Positions 48,873 through 61,991 are shown, counted from the first letter of the stretch. The stretch: 64,000 bases of DNA from Epiperipatus broadwayi (GCA_028023455.1 JAQFVV010000013.1:14954258-15018257), one strand, 5' to 3'. A program made the numbers and translations. Notes: generated by a model from the letters alone, not told the origin.

Positions 48873-49904
48873 TTCGTTAAATACACATTTCTGATTTTGA
48901 TTTTTTCAAAATATATTATTCTCTTCATTTTATTTAATATGTTCTTGTCGTGTGAATTCAAACTTATCTTATTATTAGTTATTCTTTCAAGATCAATGAT
49001 AAGACTTTGTAGATCGATCAAGTAAAATCATACACCCTAGAAATATCAATTATTGATTATAACTAATATTGTATTATAAAAAACTGTAATCTTTACTATT
49101 TGGTTGATAGGTTATTTTATAAAGACATAAGCTAAATACCTTGATAACAATTTTATGTATAACTAAATTGATTTTTAATGCATACATGACATATATATTA
49201 AAGAATCTCTGGTCTTCAGCTAGAGGTTAGTCATTTGCCATTATTTCTATAACCCAGATCTTATATCCGTGAAACTTAAAAGTTTTCCAAGAATGTTAAA
49301 GATGTTCAAGAAAGCTTAGAAATTTTCTATCAGATCATGTTTCAAGACAACCCAGCTAAAATTATATCTCCACAGATTTTTTTTGTCAGAAGATAAACAA
49401 TAAGAAAAAACGACTATACAATATCTTACTACCTAACAGATGATTGCTTAGTATTATCTTCTGCTGAATTATTTCTCTGTAATAGAATTTATAGCTTTCT
49501 CCCAAAAACAATGGTATAAAGAAGTTTTATCTATTTTAACATTTAACAACCATTTTTTTAAAACCAATTTTTAAAAAATAATGATAGTCAATTTTTTTTA
49601 ATGATTATAAATGTTTAATATTAACAAATTTTTATATTTGTGTGTGTGTGTGTTTATTACTACATAATTTGCATTTCTGTGTTGTGAATTTATATTAATT
49701 TGGAGACATTATACAAGTAATTATTATTTTCTGCAGCCTATAAATTTATTATATGAGAAGTGATAAAATAATGTGCCAAATAATGATTTAGTAACGAAGA
49801 CATATTAATAACATAACCCATCTTTTATTGCCAGATTTATTAAAATATATTTTAATATTTAAATACAAGTATAGTATATATATATTTAAGCTAGATGTAA
49901 CTAG

Positions 49905-50010
49905 GGAGGATTCGAATCCAGACTTTCAAGCTCCCTTTAGTTATCCACTCCATCTTAAACAACCGATGCACATGACCACTTACATGCGCCAAAGATAAAT
50001 GTTTTAATTA
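49905..50010 (-). mobile_element. Family C unit, 3' part only
   Basis: On the minus strand it reads GATGGAGTGGATAAC (A-box-like), a short gap, then GGATTCGAATCC (a very good B box) and CTCCC. This is the tRNA-like portion of the 20425/32262 subfamily. The hammerhead end is missing. Confidence 0.6.
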
Positions 50011-50280
50011 TTAAAAACAAGGAACAAAATCAAATAGTAATGATATGTATTTTTTATTAAAACATGTATTACTATTTCTGGAAATTTTATCAACTTACAA
50101 TCACAAAGTGTACATAGCTTATAAATTATCTTTCTTCTAAACGCCCTTATTATTAATTAGCGGGACTTGAAAGTTAAATAACTTTAGTTATATAAGTATT
50201 TCACTTTAATGTTAATATATATTTCAATAAGGCTGAATGGATATACGTATAATCTAAAATGATTTTTTTTTTAAGATAAT

Positions 50281-51760
50281 ATGTGATGTGATGTAATGTA
50301 ATGTATTATGGCTTCTCCTTAAACGAAGTCAAGAATATCTCAGCAATTATGCCCAGATAAACCTGTTAGCCACTTTCTTTTACATTCCCCACTCTAAATT
50401 TACCCATAATCTGCTCTATCCCATTTCCACAACATAATTTTTGTCAACTCTATAATCTTTATATCTAAATCCCCCTTATCTTTTCCCAAACCCAGCATAA
50501 AAACCAATAATTCACTTTCTGTATAATCACTCTTTTCATATTTATTTTCATTATATGTACCCTTTCTGTTTTCAACATTTACATTCAATTAACAAATGCC
50601 TAATATTTTCAATTCCTTCCTTACATAATTTACAAAATAAATCACCCATATTTTTCCATTTACATGTATATTCTTTTGTAGCTAAAGATCCCGTTTGAGC
50701 CTTAAACAATAAACTACTTTCCTTACTATTATCATATATTAACTCACAACTAATATTCTGTTTATTTATATATATATTTAAACTCTTTTTACTCTCCATA
50801 CTATTTCTCCATCTCTCTAACTCTCTAGTCTTTATTAATAAATTTATTCTTTTATCCCATTCCTTACTACTATAACACTCAATAATCCTCTTAACACAAT
50901 CATCCCATCTTTTGTACAAATATACTGATATAAATTCTTTATCCAAATCTTTTGCATACCGCATTACCTTTCTCACCCATCTTGTTACCTGCCCTTTACT
51001 CATAACCCAATTAAATACTATTTTAGCTATTCTTTTATTATCCATAAACTGCAATCTACCAAACATTTTCATTTTACTTTTTGCATCTCTCATATGAAAA
51101 CTTGACCATCCCATTTCTCCTTGAATTGCCTCCCTTGCTGTCCATACTTCTGCATCCAATGCATGTCTTCCTACTTCCCTTTGAGCTTTTTCTAAATAAT
51201 CTAATATCTTTTTACTAACATATAATGCATCATTACCATATGTTAACCCTGCTACTGCAACTCCTTTCCATATAATTCTAGCTACATCATATTTATTATA
51301 TGAAAATACTGTTAATTTCTTTATCAATCCCTTTCTTTTCTTTGCTTCATTTATCAATTTTTTCTCCCATTCATCCAAATAATTTTTCTGATTACTTAAA
51401 ATAATTCCCAAATAACTATATCTATTCACCACACTTAACTTAATATCTCCCAATAAAAATTCTACATCTTCTCTTTCCTCAGTATTAACCATCATTATAT
51501 TTGATTTTTCTTCACTAAATTTAATCCCCATCTCTTTACCCACCCTTGCACATGTCCTCAACATAACTTCCATATCTTCTCTTTTTTCTGCACACAAAAA
51601 TATATCATCCGGAAAAAAAAAGACCTGACAAAATATATACTCCCTTACTACCTATTAACGGTATCTCTATCCCTCTTCCTAATCTTTCTATTGCTCTTTC
51701 TATTTCACTCAAATACAACACAAACATTTGCAAGTAGCGACATCTCTTTTCTAACTTCCA
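50281..51760 (-). mobile_element. LINE G: 5'-truncated non-LTR element, recent
   Basis: The largest surviving element frame (341 codons, 51597-50572) begins just after the RT catalytic box. Joining it to the upstream frame needs a shift in a T-run at about 51610-51620, where PDDIFLCAEKRED stands for the usual ADD box. The frame continues through NRYSYLGIILS, the thumb region and a LFCKLCKEGIENIRHLLIEC zinc-knuckle-like motif. A second frameshift near 50580 gives another 60 codons to 50400. Upstream (to about 51757) MFVLYLSEIERAIERL precedes the RT box, where the copy is 5'-truncated. The 3' tail is made of ACATT/ACATC repeats (50281-50310). Two frameshifts make it inactive, but it is little diverged. 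Confidence 0.85.
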
Positions 51761-51964
51761 AAATCATTGTTAAACATTATAATAAAATAAAATATGAAGA
51801 TAAACATATTTTTTGTGATCTCTTAAAATAGTCTACCAAATATTCCAGACTAATTAATCAATTATTGATTATAATTGTATGTAATGTAGATTCATTTTTA
51901 ATTAAGACTGATTTTGGTAATAGTTATAATTGGAAAAAAAGGTTCAGATTGAATTGATTTTTTG

Positions 51965-52297
51965 TAATTCATGTGTTATATATAGGGTATATGAGCACAG
52001 ACTTTCACACCACTCTATCTCATAACACTGATACAATTGAACACATATATGTTGAAAAGATAAATAATCACCAATATACGTATTTCATGCTAAACCAGCA
52101 ATCATCAGTTGGTCCAGATTACCATCTCTACACATATATGCTATAAGTGCTCAGATATATATGTGTTTAAGTGTATCAGTGTTATGAGATAGAGTGGAGA
52201 GTGGTGTGAAAGTCTGTGCTCATATACCCTATATATTACATATATAGACACAGGTATATAATAAGCCTGTGTTTCAGTTAATTCATGTGTTATATAT
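51965..52297. mobile_element. Family C compound with 19-bp TSD
   Basis: TAATTCATGTGTTATATAT is present at 51965-51983 and 52279-52297, bracketing one minus-strand unit (51984-52155) followed by a truncated direct unit (52156-52278). This is the cleanest proof that the inverted-plus-direct compound enters the genome as a single insertion. The terminal sequence of the direct unit is CCTGTGTTTCAGT, as at the end of the compound at 35590. Confidence 0.85.
52063..52123 (-). ncRNA. Hammerhead ribozyme, family C copy f, best preserved
   Basis: Minus strand: GGTAATC, TGGA, CCAA, CTGATGA (52108-52102), stem II TGCT/AGCA with loop and a T-T pair at its base, GAAA (52086-52083), TACGTATA with cleavage predicted after the last A, TTGG, TG, GATTATT. 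Stem I has CCAA/TTGG and GGTAATC/GATTATT (7 pairs with two G-T), separated by an internal loop as in natural type I hammerheads. ATACGTAT (A15.1 to U16.1) is an 8-nt palindrome, so two transcripts could share a stable stem III. Confidence 0.85.
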
Positions 52298-53477
52298 TCT
52301 TGCAATTTTTCTAATACTAGCATTTGGAGATAATTCTCCTGCAACCACTTTGCTGGTAAATAATTTTATAATAACAAGAATTGATATCTTTGTTATATAT
52401 CAAAATAAATATTTCTCATAAAATTTGTTTTACACTATATATATTATCAGTCAGTCATTGCCTTCATGACACCTTCGATGTAAAGGAATTATCTCTATGT
52501 GCATCTCATTGTTCAGTTAACTTACTTAACCATAATACTAGAGCTGCCGTTATGACAGAAATAATGTATATTATTCTATGAGAATATTTAAGAAGTTGAT
52601 ATAACTGGATGCTCATTTAAATATACATACATATAATATAAAGTGAGCTAGTAGTGGGCTCGTATGAGCCCGTTGTTAAATTTTTCAATTAATTTGCGAG
52701 CCCATTGTTAAAAATTTGTTATGCATTTATATTTTTATAAAAATATAAGGAATTGCAGAATATGGCAAATAATACGCAATAACATTATTTATAAAAATAA
52801 TTTTAAATTGTAGTCGACATTTAATAATGTGTCAACGATTTTAATGTGGTTGCATTCCACTGTGCGTTCATCTACAGATACAAAAAAAAAAAAACGAACT
52901 TAAAAACTTAAATCATCTGTATAATACAGATTTGCGAGAACACAATTATCTTAAGAGATATCGATTTAGGTAACAGTATATGGGTTTGCTCGTGAAGGAC
53001 AATGGATTTAGAATTTTCGGGAACAAAAGTACTAATGTAGAGAATATTTTTACTCATCATTTTGTAATACTATCATATACTTTTATTTATAGGTCATATA
53101 AATTAAAACATCAAATTGTGAAATAACATTAGACTATAAAAATTGCGATTAAACAAAATTTACTGCTGAAAAAATATAAGAACAACTAGATGTACATAGT
53201 ATACAAATATAACTACCATATTATTGCTTTTAATTAACATAAAAAGAACTACAAATTGTACTAACTTGTCTTTGTTACTACTTTACAATATTCTATTTTG
53301 AAACGTTTTAAAATTGTATATTCTATAATTTGAGATAATTTGTGGGAAATATTTCATATATTTGTTATTGAATGATTTTTATAAAAAACTTGAAATGATA
53401 TATAAAAATTTATTAAACATTTAAATAATATCATATAAAAATAAATTTTAATACGATGTTAATTTTTAATAATATAC
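52298..53477. other. AT-rich stretch, nothing firm
   Basis: GGGCTCGTATGAGCCC near 52655 is a short palindrome. It could be the edge of the hAT element downstream, but no matching end was found. Confidence 0.35.
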
Positions 53478-53579
53478 TTTTTTTTCATATGTCATAGCAT
53501 CGGCCGGGACGCGAACCCACACCCGTCTGCAACCAACTACTTGCTTGCAAGGAGGGTGCAATGATCTCTCGGCTAACAT
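53478..53579 (-). mobile_element. tRNA-derived SINE, same tail family
   Basis: On the minus strand it has GTTAGCCGAGAGATCATTGC (A-box region), an anticodon-arm-like CTTGCAAGCAAG, GGGTTCGCGTCCC (B box, close to consensus) and the tail ATGACATATGAAAAAAA. It is the same subfamily as 14643-14748. No clear target duplication. Confidence 0.7.
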
Positions 53580-53589
53580 TTTCAAAATA

Positions 53590-55270
53590 TATATTATTTT
53601 TGACATGAAAAGGCAATCGAATATGTGCTCATTTTTTGGAAAAGATAAAAATAAAAAAAAATTGATTCAGATACAAACACTTCCACAGAAAAAGATATCA
53701 ATGAAACCATGATGATGAATCAAAATTACTACAATCCGATAATAGTGATATTCGTATTTTACAAGAATCATAAGGTAAAAAATGAAGAAGAAAAACAAAA
53801 TTGATTCTGATGAGAATACTTCCACAAAAAAAGATAATGAAAATACCAATAGCGCACCAGAATTATTACAATCCAATGATACACTGATATTCATATTTTA
53901 TAAGAATTACAAGATGAAAATGAAAAAATTAAGTTGCCTGATTACTGAATACACTTGGCTAGAAATTAAAAATAGTAAATTAGAATGTTCTGTCTGTTCA
54001 AAATATAAAAATTTGGAATTGAAAGTGACAAATATTGCCATTTATCAAAAGAATGATTGGAAATAATTCAGATAATTTGAAAGATTATCTTATGGCATGT
54101 TATCCCAATGGCACTATTGTAATTCTGAAAATAAATCAGACATTGCGACTAAACTTTTAAAAAAATTTCCAAATATTATGATTTGGCATTGCTTATCACA
54201 TCATGTACAATTAGCACTAGATGATGCAATAAAAGGAATTAAAGACGTAAATCACTTTGAAATATTCATAGATAAATTATATACATTTTACCAGCAATCT
54301 CCCAAAAATCAACAAGAGTTAGTACAATTGCAGATGAGATGAACATAGAAATTTTAAAAATTAGTCACGTCTTAGGACCTTGATGGGTAGCATGCAGTTT
54401 AAGACTGGCTCTTGCAGTATGGAGAAATTACCCTGCATTATGCAGACATTTTGCATCCAACAGTAACTATTCAGGTTTATTAAATCAAATATTAAATTTA
54501 GAACTTTTAAAGGATTTAGCAATAAATGATTGATATTCTTCAAGAATTCTGTACCTTTCTGAGCTCTACATAGTAGAAATATGAGTATTATAAAAGTTAA
54601 TGCTTTAATTATCAGAACAATAAATGTTAATAATTTGAAAATTTTGAATGGTTCATATGAAAATAAAATTCAATCAACCTTATAGCCTACAGAATTTGAA
54701 GAAATTGTGCTGATGCATGTAATAAGAAATTTAAGAAATTACTGGAAGAATTTTTAGGTTGTATGGCTGTCCTTAAAAGACAGATTATTGCTGAAAAATA
54801 ATTTTTAATATAAAAATGAAAATAAAGTATTTTTAATATTTATTATTCTGAAACATTGGATATAATTATTTCTCCATGGTTAGAAGGGGAGAAAAAATAA
54901 AACCTCTCAATTTTATTTTAAAATATTAAATTAATTAAATGATTTTAAAGATTTAGTGTAGATGGTTTTAAATGGAGAATTACATGCTGAATTTCCTACT
55001 ACAATTAAAAAAGTAGGACTATTATGGAAACAATTGCAGTAACTGTATTGAAGTTGGACAGGCGTTTAGTTCAATGAAGAATATTATCACTATAAAACGG
55101 GCGAATCTGCAATAAAACATATTTCAGATTTAATGACAATTTAATTAAATGGGAAGTCTTTAAATCAATTTACTGCAATTCCATATGTAAAATCTTTTTT
55201 TAAAAAATCATTGCTCAGCATTGAAGCTCTCAACTAGAAAACAAGATAAAAAGAAAATTAATGAAAATAA
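53590..55270 (+). mobile_element. hAT transposon relic, KIAA1586-like transposase
   Basis: Blocks in order: a TWLEIKNSKLECSVCSKYKN zinc-finger-like motif (53950-54010); the frame 54097-54342 with ENKSDIATKLLKKFPNIMIW and CLSHHVQLALDDAI; HVLGP.WVACSLRLALAVWR (about 54367-54425); and near 55045 VGQAFSSMKNIITIKRANLQ, KHISDLMTI and NQFTAIPYVKSF, the C-terminal dimerisation region. These match the transposase-derived proteins annotated as KIAA1586-like in many animals. A 139-bp tandem duplication (TTGATTC at 53662 and 53801) disrupts the N-terminal part, and numerous stops follow. Terminal inverted repeats were not found. Confidence 0.75.
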
Positions 55271-55340
55271 TGCTGTATGGCAGTTGCTATCATAATTTTG
55301 TTTTATTATATTAAATATTTATGAGTAAATAATTCATTTA

Positions 55341-55400
55341 TTTAACACTCTCAAAAGGCGCGTGCTCAATTAGCTTGAAAGGCTGATATTGGAATGAATT
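55341..55400 (+). repeat. Family B fragment
   Basis: ATTTAACACTCTCAAAAGGC, then GTGCTCAATTAG and GCTGATATTGGAATG, resembles the family B segment TTTAACACTCGTAAAAAGCG near 16148. It is short and diverged. Confidence 0.5.
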
Positions 55401-56059
55401 AAATATTTATGTATATTATTTATGTTCCTATTTTGTGCGAAAATATTTTATATATCAATGTTATTTATTATAAAAGTATTATATATTTTTCATTATTAAA
55501 AAATAAATGTCGCATTATATTTAAATAAAAGTACATAGTGTAGTGTTGTTTTTTTTTTAAATACAATGGAGTATTTGTCTTTAGACATTTTGTTAATTGT
55601 ACTTTTTTCTTCTTTTAAAATGTGTTATTTAATATTTCTTTTATTTAATTATGCATTATTGGAATAATTATATTATGTGGGAGACAAATGTCAAACCTTA
55701 ATTTTTTTTTGCTATTGTTGTTATCAAATATATTTTAAATCTTATATAATAATAGTTGAAGTTAACTACTTAGAAATAAGAAACTCACTATTTAATGTAA
55801 AAGAAAATTATAATTGGCTCAATAGTGCATTAATTTACTTTTAACATTGGCATCCAGCTATAATATTCTTGGAAGGGGGGAAGTGGTCTTTCTCAAATAT
55901 TACTTTAAATAATTCCAGCCTGAGGGGTGAAGATAATCAGGAAATATAACTGGATTTAGTAATACATTTTTAGTTATTTATTTCATTAGATACGTCATTT
56001 TGATTATCTTGTAATAAAATTATAAGTCAATTTCCTATTTATGGTAAATAATCAATTGT

Positions 56060-57100
56060 TTCTATATATATTAAATATTAATTTTCCATTCATTATATAC
56101 ATAATTCTTTTGCATATATATATATATGCTTTACAAAGTGGTTTTTCTTTCTTTCCTTTCTTTTATTTAGCTGACTGCATTTTTGGTGGCGAACACCATA
56201 ATCATAACTCTCGTTTCATAGCATTGCTGTTTTATTTATAATCTATCTTGATTATTCGTGTTATGTAAATCAATTTATTTAAATATTTTATCTATGTGTG
56301 TGATAATTGAATACTGTCTAATCCCTTTTTTATCATGTTTTTGTGGCTGGCTATGAACCAGGCTTATTTTATTTTCTTTGACACATTGTAGATCAAAGCT
56401 ATGACAGCATTCTCTTTTATGTTACCAGAACATTTATATTCTGGCCTATCTTTGGTATACTCACATAAATATTTATGCTACGCTATTCTAATTGCAATTG
56501 TGGATCTTAATTCACCATAGTATATGGCTGTGAAACTTGGCTGTTGCACTGAACCTCAAATACTATCTGCAGTAGAGACACTGCAGATAGTATATTGCCT
56601 AGATATACTATAGTGAATCAAGAGCCAACACTGCAACCAGAATAGTGCAATACAAATATTTACATTACTACACCAATGATATCCCAGAATATAAATCTGT
56701 TTGGTGTCATCAAAGAGAACATGGTCATAGCTTAGATCCACATTCTGTCAACTTGATATAATACATAGAACACAACAACTGAAAAAGGAAAATAAAAGAA
56801 GCCTGGTTCATAATCAACCACAAAAACATGATAAATAAAAGAGAAAACAGAACCAATTAACATACAGGTAAAATATTTAAATGAACTGATTTACACAATA
56901 TGAATAATCAGGATGGTTTATAAATAAAGCAGCAATGCTATAAAACTAGAGAGGTATGAATTAAGGTGCTCATTGCTGAAAGTGTACTCAGCTAAATAAA
57001 ATAAAGAATAGAAAGGGAAAAAAGCTGCTTCATAAAGCATAAGCGTGTAATGTATGCAAAAGAATTATATATATTAAACTAAATGTATTTTAATTATGAT
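56060..57100. repeat. 1-kb imperfect palindrome
   Basis: Inverted pairs share one centre near 56582: ACTATCTGCAGT at the centre, GAACCAGGC (56355) with GCCTGGTTC (56801), AGCATTGCT (56220) with AGCAATGCT (56931), and ATAATTCTTTTGCATA (56101) with its inverse at 57053. The arms are about 500 bp with many mismatches. No coding capacity, target duplication or link to families A, B or C was seen. Confidence 0.75.
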
Positions 57101-58639
57101 TTTACAAACAAATTACCAAAAATATCAGAAAAATGCAAATGGCTCAATGATGCATTTCAACTGTTACATTTCCAGAATCTCAATAGTTAAATGATGTGAC
57201 AACAATTCAAATTAGAGACTACTTTAAACAAACCAAAATGTTTAGATAGTAACATAATTATATTACTATACCCAAACACTACACTATTACTTTTTAAATA
57301 TGAAATTGTTAAATTTCTTAATTTATGATATACACTTTAATTTTAAAGATGGAAATATATTACATAATCACAATTAACTGTATGCATAAATGTGTGCTCT
57401 TTTTTCTTCACGTACATTATTAACCAAATGAATTTTAATTACAATAAACCCATATATCTTTTACTTTTATAAATGGTCCAAAACATGTGAAAAAAGCAAT
57501 CAGCCCCTTATGATGTGTTCCAACTGAGACCCATCTCTTTTAGGTGTCTATTATTTGTAAAATTTGTGTTGATTTAGATCATAATTAAAGTATATTTGAG
57601 TTAATAGTATGGATGAGTGAAAAAGAATATACTGAATTATGATCATATGAAATATTTGGTTCTTAAAATTCATATTTTATGTCATATATTAAGAAATTTA
57701 ATAATTTTATATTTAAAGATTAATAGTTTGGTATAACATAATTACTTTAATAGCTAAAAATATTGGAAGTCTATGATTTGAATTGATGTCTCATATACAT
57801 ATCACATATTAATTATAAATAAAATGTATAGTTTTCATGCTTCTCATAAGTAATAAGTACAAGTTTAACAAATCTGATATGCCACAATTCAATCTATCTT
57901 ATTTGTTCATAGAAGCTGCTGCTATCTTAGAATGAAATTGGTATTTTTGTTTTGCTTTTTTCTATTTGCTTTCTTTAAAATTGTTTAATATGTATGATTA
58001 ATATCTATGCTGAAAATAGCAATGTAAAATAAATCAATATTAGCAATAAATGCACACAGTCATATTGCATAGTAATAACATCATTTCAAACTGTATGGGA
58101 GAAAGCAATCATAGACATCCTTACATACGATGTAGAAAATCCTACAAATACATAAAATTCCATTCCCATGATTGTAGAGAAATTAATGTCAACTTGATAA
58201 CACTTAGTAATAATAATACATATATATTCTAATGTCTATATAACTAGAGAACAATAATATTTAAACTGTAGTGAAATGTAAAAATTAAACTACAGAAGAG
58301 TGTGTGTCGATAATTAATAATTATTATGACATTAATATTTAAAATCACTTAGTCAGGCTTTCAAAAACTCCAATAGGCAATTTCAAATATTAGGATAATT
58401 ATTGATTGTTCATACACTCTTGTAGAATATATATACACATATTTAAAGTGCAGTAATTATAACTTGAATCTTTTTAAGGACAATATTTTATAATCTACTT
58501 TTCTTTCAATGAAAGAAGTTATGCATTTATAAATAGACTTAACAATCATCGAATCACTCAATTCTTTATCTTATGCAATATGTGACTAAATGAGAATCCC
58601 TTTCTACTTTATTGCTGTTTATAGTAAGTTTGAATAGTA
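57101..58639. other. AT-rich stretch, nothing recognised
   Basis: No feature supported. Confidence 0.4.
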
Positions 58640-59110
58640 CTTCCAAAAAGTCAAAAACTAATCTGAGAATGGGGATTTAAATGCACTACTATCTGGTAAC
58701 CATTGATTATTTAACCTTACTGTAGATTGCATTAGAGAGTTGCTTTTGTTTTATCATATATTATAAAAGTTAAAGAATCATACGATTTATTATTATTAAC
58801 ATTCCTGGTCATAATTAAAGAAGAGTTGAGATCACTAAAATACAAAACTACAGATCTAAAGTCAGATCCATATAACTAATTAAGCAGATTGGCTTAGATT
58901 CAGAATTTGAATATATTTTGAATTGAGGTTTTTTTTTTAATCTTGAATAATAAAAGTGAGTCAAAAATGACTACTAAGTACATAACTACATTAGTTCCAG
59001 TTTGGAATCCGAAGTCTCGATAATAAAGATAAAAGCCAAAAACTGGTGCGGGGACGGGGGAGGGGGGTGGTAAATGCATTACTATCAGTTAATCATTACA
59101 GATGGTGCTA
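58640..59110 (+). repeat. Family F interspersed repeat, two copies in direct order
   Basis: A 3' fragment (58647-58735: GTCAAAAACTAATC, AATGGGGATTTAAATGCACT, ATCTGGTAACCATTGATTA) is followed by a fuller copy (58790-59110) with GAGATCACTAAAATACAAAA, then CAAAAACTGGTGCGGGGACG and AAATGCATTACTATCAG. The G-rich stretch GGGGACGGGGGAGGGGGG at 59050 is a local anomaly in this AT-rich region. Confidence 0.6.
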
Positions 59111-61991
59111 GACTAAAGAGCTGTTCTGTCCATAATAAATAGACTTATACTTTGTAATGTTTTTACATTATGAATATCAAGTGTCTTGCTTGTATTATTT
59201 TATGGCTGCGCCTGATAAGTATGCCATTAAGTAGATAACTTATTAACATATGATAAGCACTAAACAAATAAAAAATTAAATCATTTATAAAAGAAAAAAG
59301 GAAATACAGATTTAAATTACAAAAGTATCATTTATACTGGAATTCATTTTTATTCAACTTGAAGATTTTTCATTTTGTTCTTTTTTTAAAAAAAAATGTT
59401 ATCATATGTTAAATATTTATTTTACAAAAAAACAAAACAAGTCATATTTGAGTAAATAATTCTTTTTAATAATTTACAGGTTTTAGTGTTTCATTTAAAC
59501 ACAGCCACAGTAAATCAAAACTATGCAAATACAGTAAATCTAGTAAAAGATTTTATAACACACACACACACACACAAACAGCTTTTGAATGCAATAACAT
59601 GATATACATATTTTAACACAGAGTTTATAGTTTTCTAGTAGATGAATTAAAACTAAGTTTTAACTATAAAGACAACTTTCAAAAAAAAAAAAATGTAAGT
59701 ATAATAACATGTTATATATATTTTAAAATAGAATTTGATGATAAACTTCATGGTTTTCTAGTAGTTCCAAATAAATTGTTTCACAAGATCATATGTTTTC
59801 ATTGCAAGCAACAGCTTTACAAATCTTGTAATATAAAAAATGATAGACAATTTAACAACTTACAAAGGTCTATCATATACAAATGTTTGAATAAAAACTG
59901 CATTTTATGCCTAAATCCCCCCCCCCCTCTCTTCCTTTTTTTAAAAAATCTTAAATAGTTAAAACACCATTAATCCAAAATCTTTAGTATCAGGTTTTTT
60001 CTGATGAATTTTTCAAATTTCAAAAATACCCCCTCCCCCATCCAAATTCTGTTATGATAGAAAAAAAACCAGCTAGTTCACTACAATTAATCTTATAAAT
60101 ATATAGGTCATATTTGTTATTTCTTCAATTTTGTTTATAAATGTGTATATAAATTAATTTACTTATGATTAAGTTTTGAGCAATAGATATTTGGATTATT
60201 GATATTCTACCTATAGTATAAAAAAATAAACTTAATTAAAATTAATAAAAAATAAATAAATACATCCACTCACCCCAAATAGCATACATATATGTTTGTA
60301 TTTGTGGTGGATTCATATAGCATATAAATTTAAAATTCATAAAATATTAGGTCAGACGAAATACTTCTTTGCTGCCCAACATTTAATAGTTCTTGTTTGC
60401 AGTTTACTGACTGATATTAAAAGTGAAATGTTAAAAATATTTGGCCAATAATAACAAACTTTATAGTGTGAAGCTATCCTTTATAATAAGCAACTGATTA
60501 AAATTAGTCTTGATTGTAATGTTTTTGTTTGATAGGTTTACATTTTGCTTAACTGATAATAATAGGATAAGAGTGAAAACAATATTGATAAATATGTAAA
60601 TGATCAATAAGATGTAATATAAATGTAAAATCAATTAATTACAAAAAAAAAACACCTTTAATTTTCATTTCTGTCAAGTTTACTTTTCAGCATTACATAA
60701 GATGGCATTCATAATCTAATAGCTGAAGCTGTCATGCTGGGCATCACAATGCAAGCATTTGACATACTATCTTCCACGTTGGACTAATAGCTTGTCTTGC
60801 ATTTGCTGCAGAGATTCACAAATTGAGAGATAAAATCCTCATTAGGGAAAGTACAAAATCCTCAAAAGAGATTTACATATTTTCATAAAAAAACATAGAC
60901 ATTTGCTTACTTATTGTAAACATTAATCATTTAAAATAAAAAAAAATTGCTATGTGAACATTATATAAGCCCTAATTATATACTAATAACTTTTCGCTTT
61001 AATACATATTTATTTTTTGATAATTATCCTTTACTAGAAGTGTTTTGTAATTATCTTTTCTTGACCAGCATTAATCTCTAGTATATTCTGTGCTTTATAA
61101 AGATATGAATGCAGAACTTGTTTATAGATAGCTTCAATTTTTTAGAAAAGTCTGTCAAATAAAAATTAATTTTAAAAATATAACATTTCCATTTTAAAGG
61201 ATAGTAATACATAACCAATTAAAATTTGCATGATAAATGTTTAAAAAAAAAAAAATCAGATTTATTTACTTAAAAAAAAAAATTGAAGAAATTGGTCTCA
61301 AAAGTTATTAGAAAACTTTTTTGGATATTTAAAAGCTTATAAAGCTTATTTCTGATTGAAATATAGGACTATTTTATTAAGTTTTTTTGTACCAAGTTTA
61401 CCTTAATGACAGATAGACCAATAGATGGATTAGATGAACAGACATCATAAGTCATATGGCTTAGGTTCTCCATATTCTTTTCTCTTTTCAATTCCATGAG
61501 TTAGAAGAGAGAATTATTTATGTAGTTCTAAGATGAGAAAAATAGTTAAAAAAGTTTACATGCCTCTGTAGCATTGAAAATGTACGATATGAATAGATAG
61601 ATCATTAGACATCTATCACAAAATCTGGTTGATCTTAAAAAAACTAAAATAGTTTAAACAACAAACCTTAAATTGCCATTTGGCATCTCTAATAAAATTC
61701 TGAATAGGAAGAATGTATCCAAAATATTAAAAAAACCATATTTACTTATTATTGGCTTCATGTAGAATTTTCTAAAATGAGTACTTTTTAGGAACTTAAT
61801 CATTTACATCTTATACTGCAAAAAATATCTTCAAATAAAAATATATTTAACATATATATTGTGATTATATATATATAAACATTGTGGTTTTTAAAATTTA
61901 AAAATGTTTCCAATAAAACAAGCTTAAAAAATACAACACAAATCAAATTTAAAAAAAGATTTAAATTCCATAGCAAAACCATGATATATGT
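59111..61991. other. Region downstream of EndoU: AT-rich, simple repeats
   Basis: Contains (AC)n at 59552-59575, a diverged duplication (AATAACATGATATACATATT at 59593 and a similar block at 59704), a C-tract at 59918-59928 and C-rich runs at 60031-60040. Part of it is probably the 3' UTR of the EndoU gene on the minus strand. A less AT-rich block at 60690-60860 was not identified. Confidence 0.4.

Noticed and set aside
60690-60860. Less AT-rich block as a possible EndoU or other exon
   Set aside because: It lies downstream of the EndoU stop codon, has stops in most frames and no family motif.
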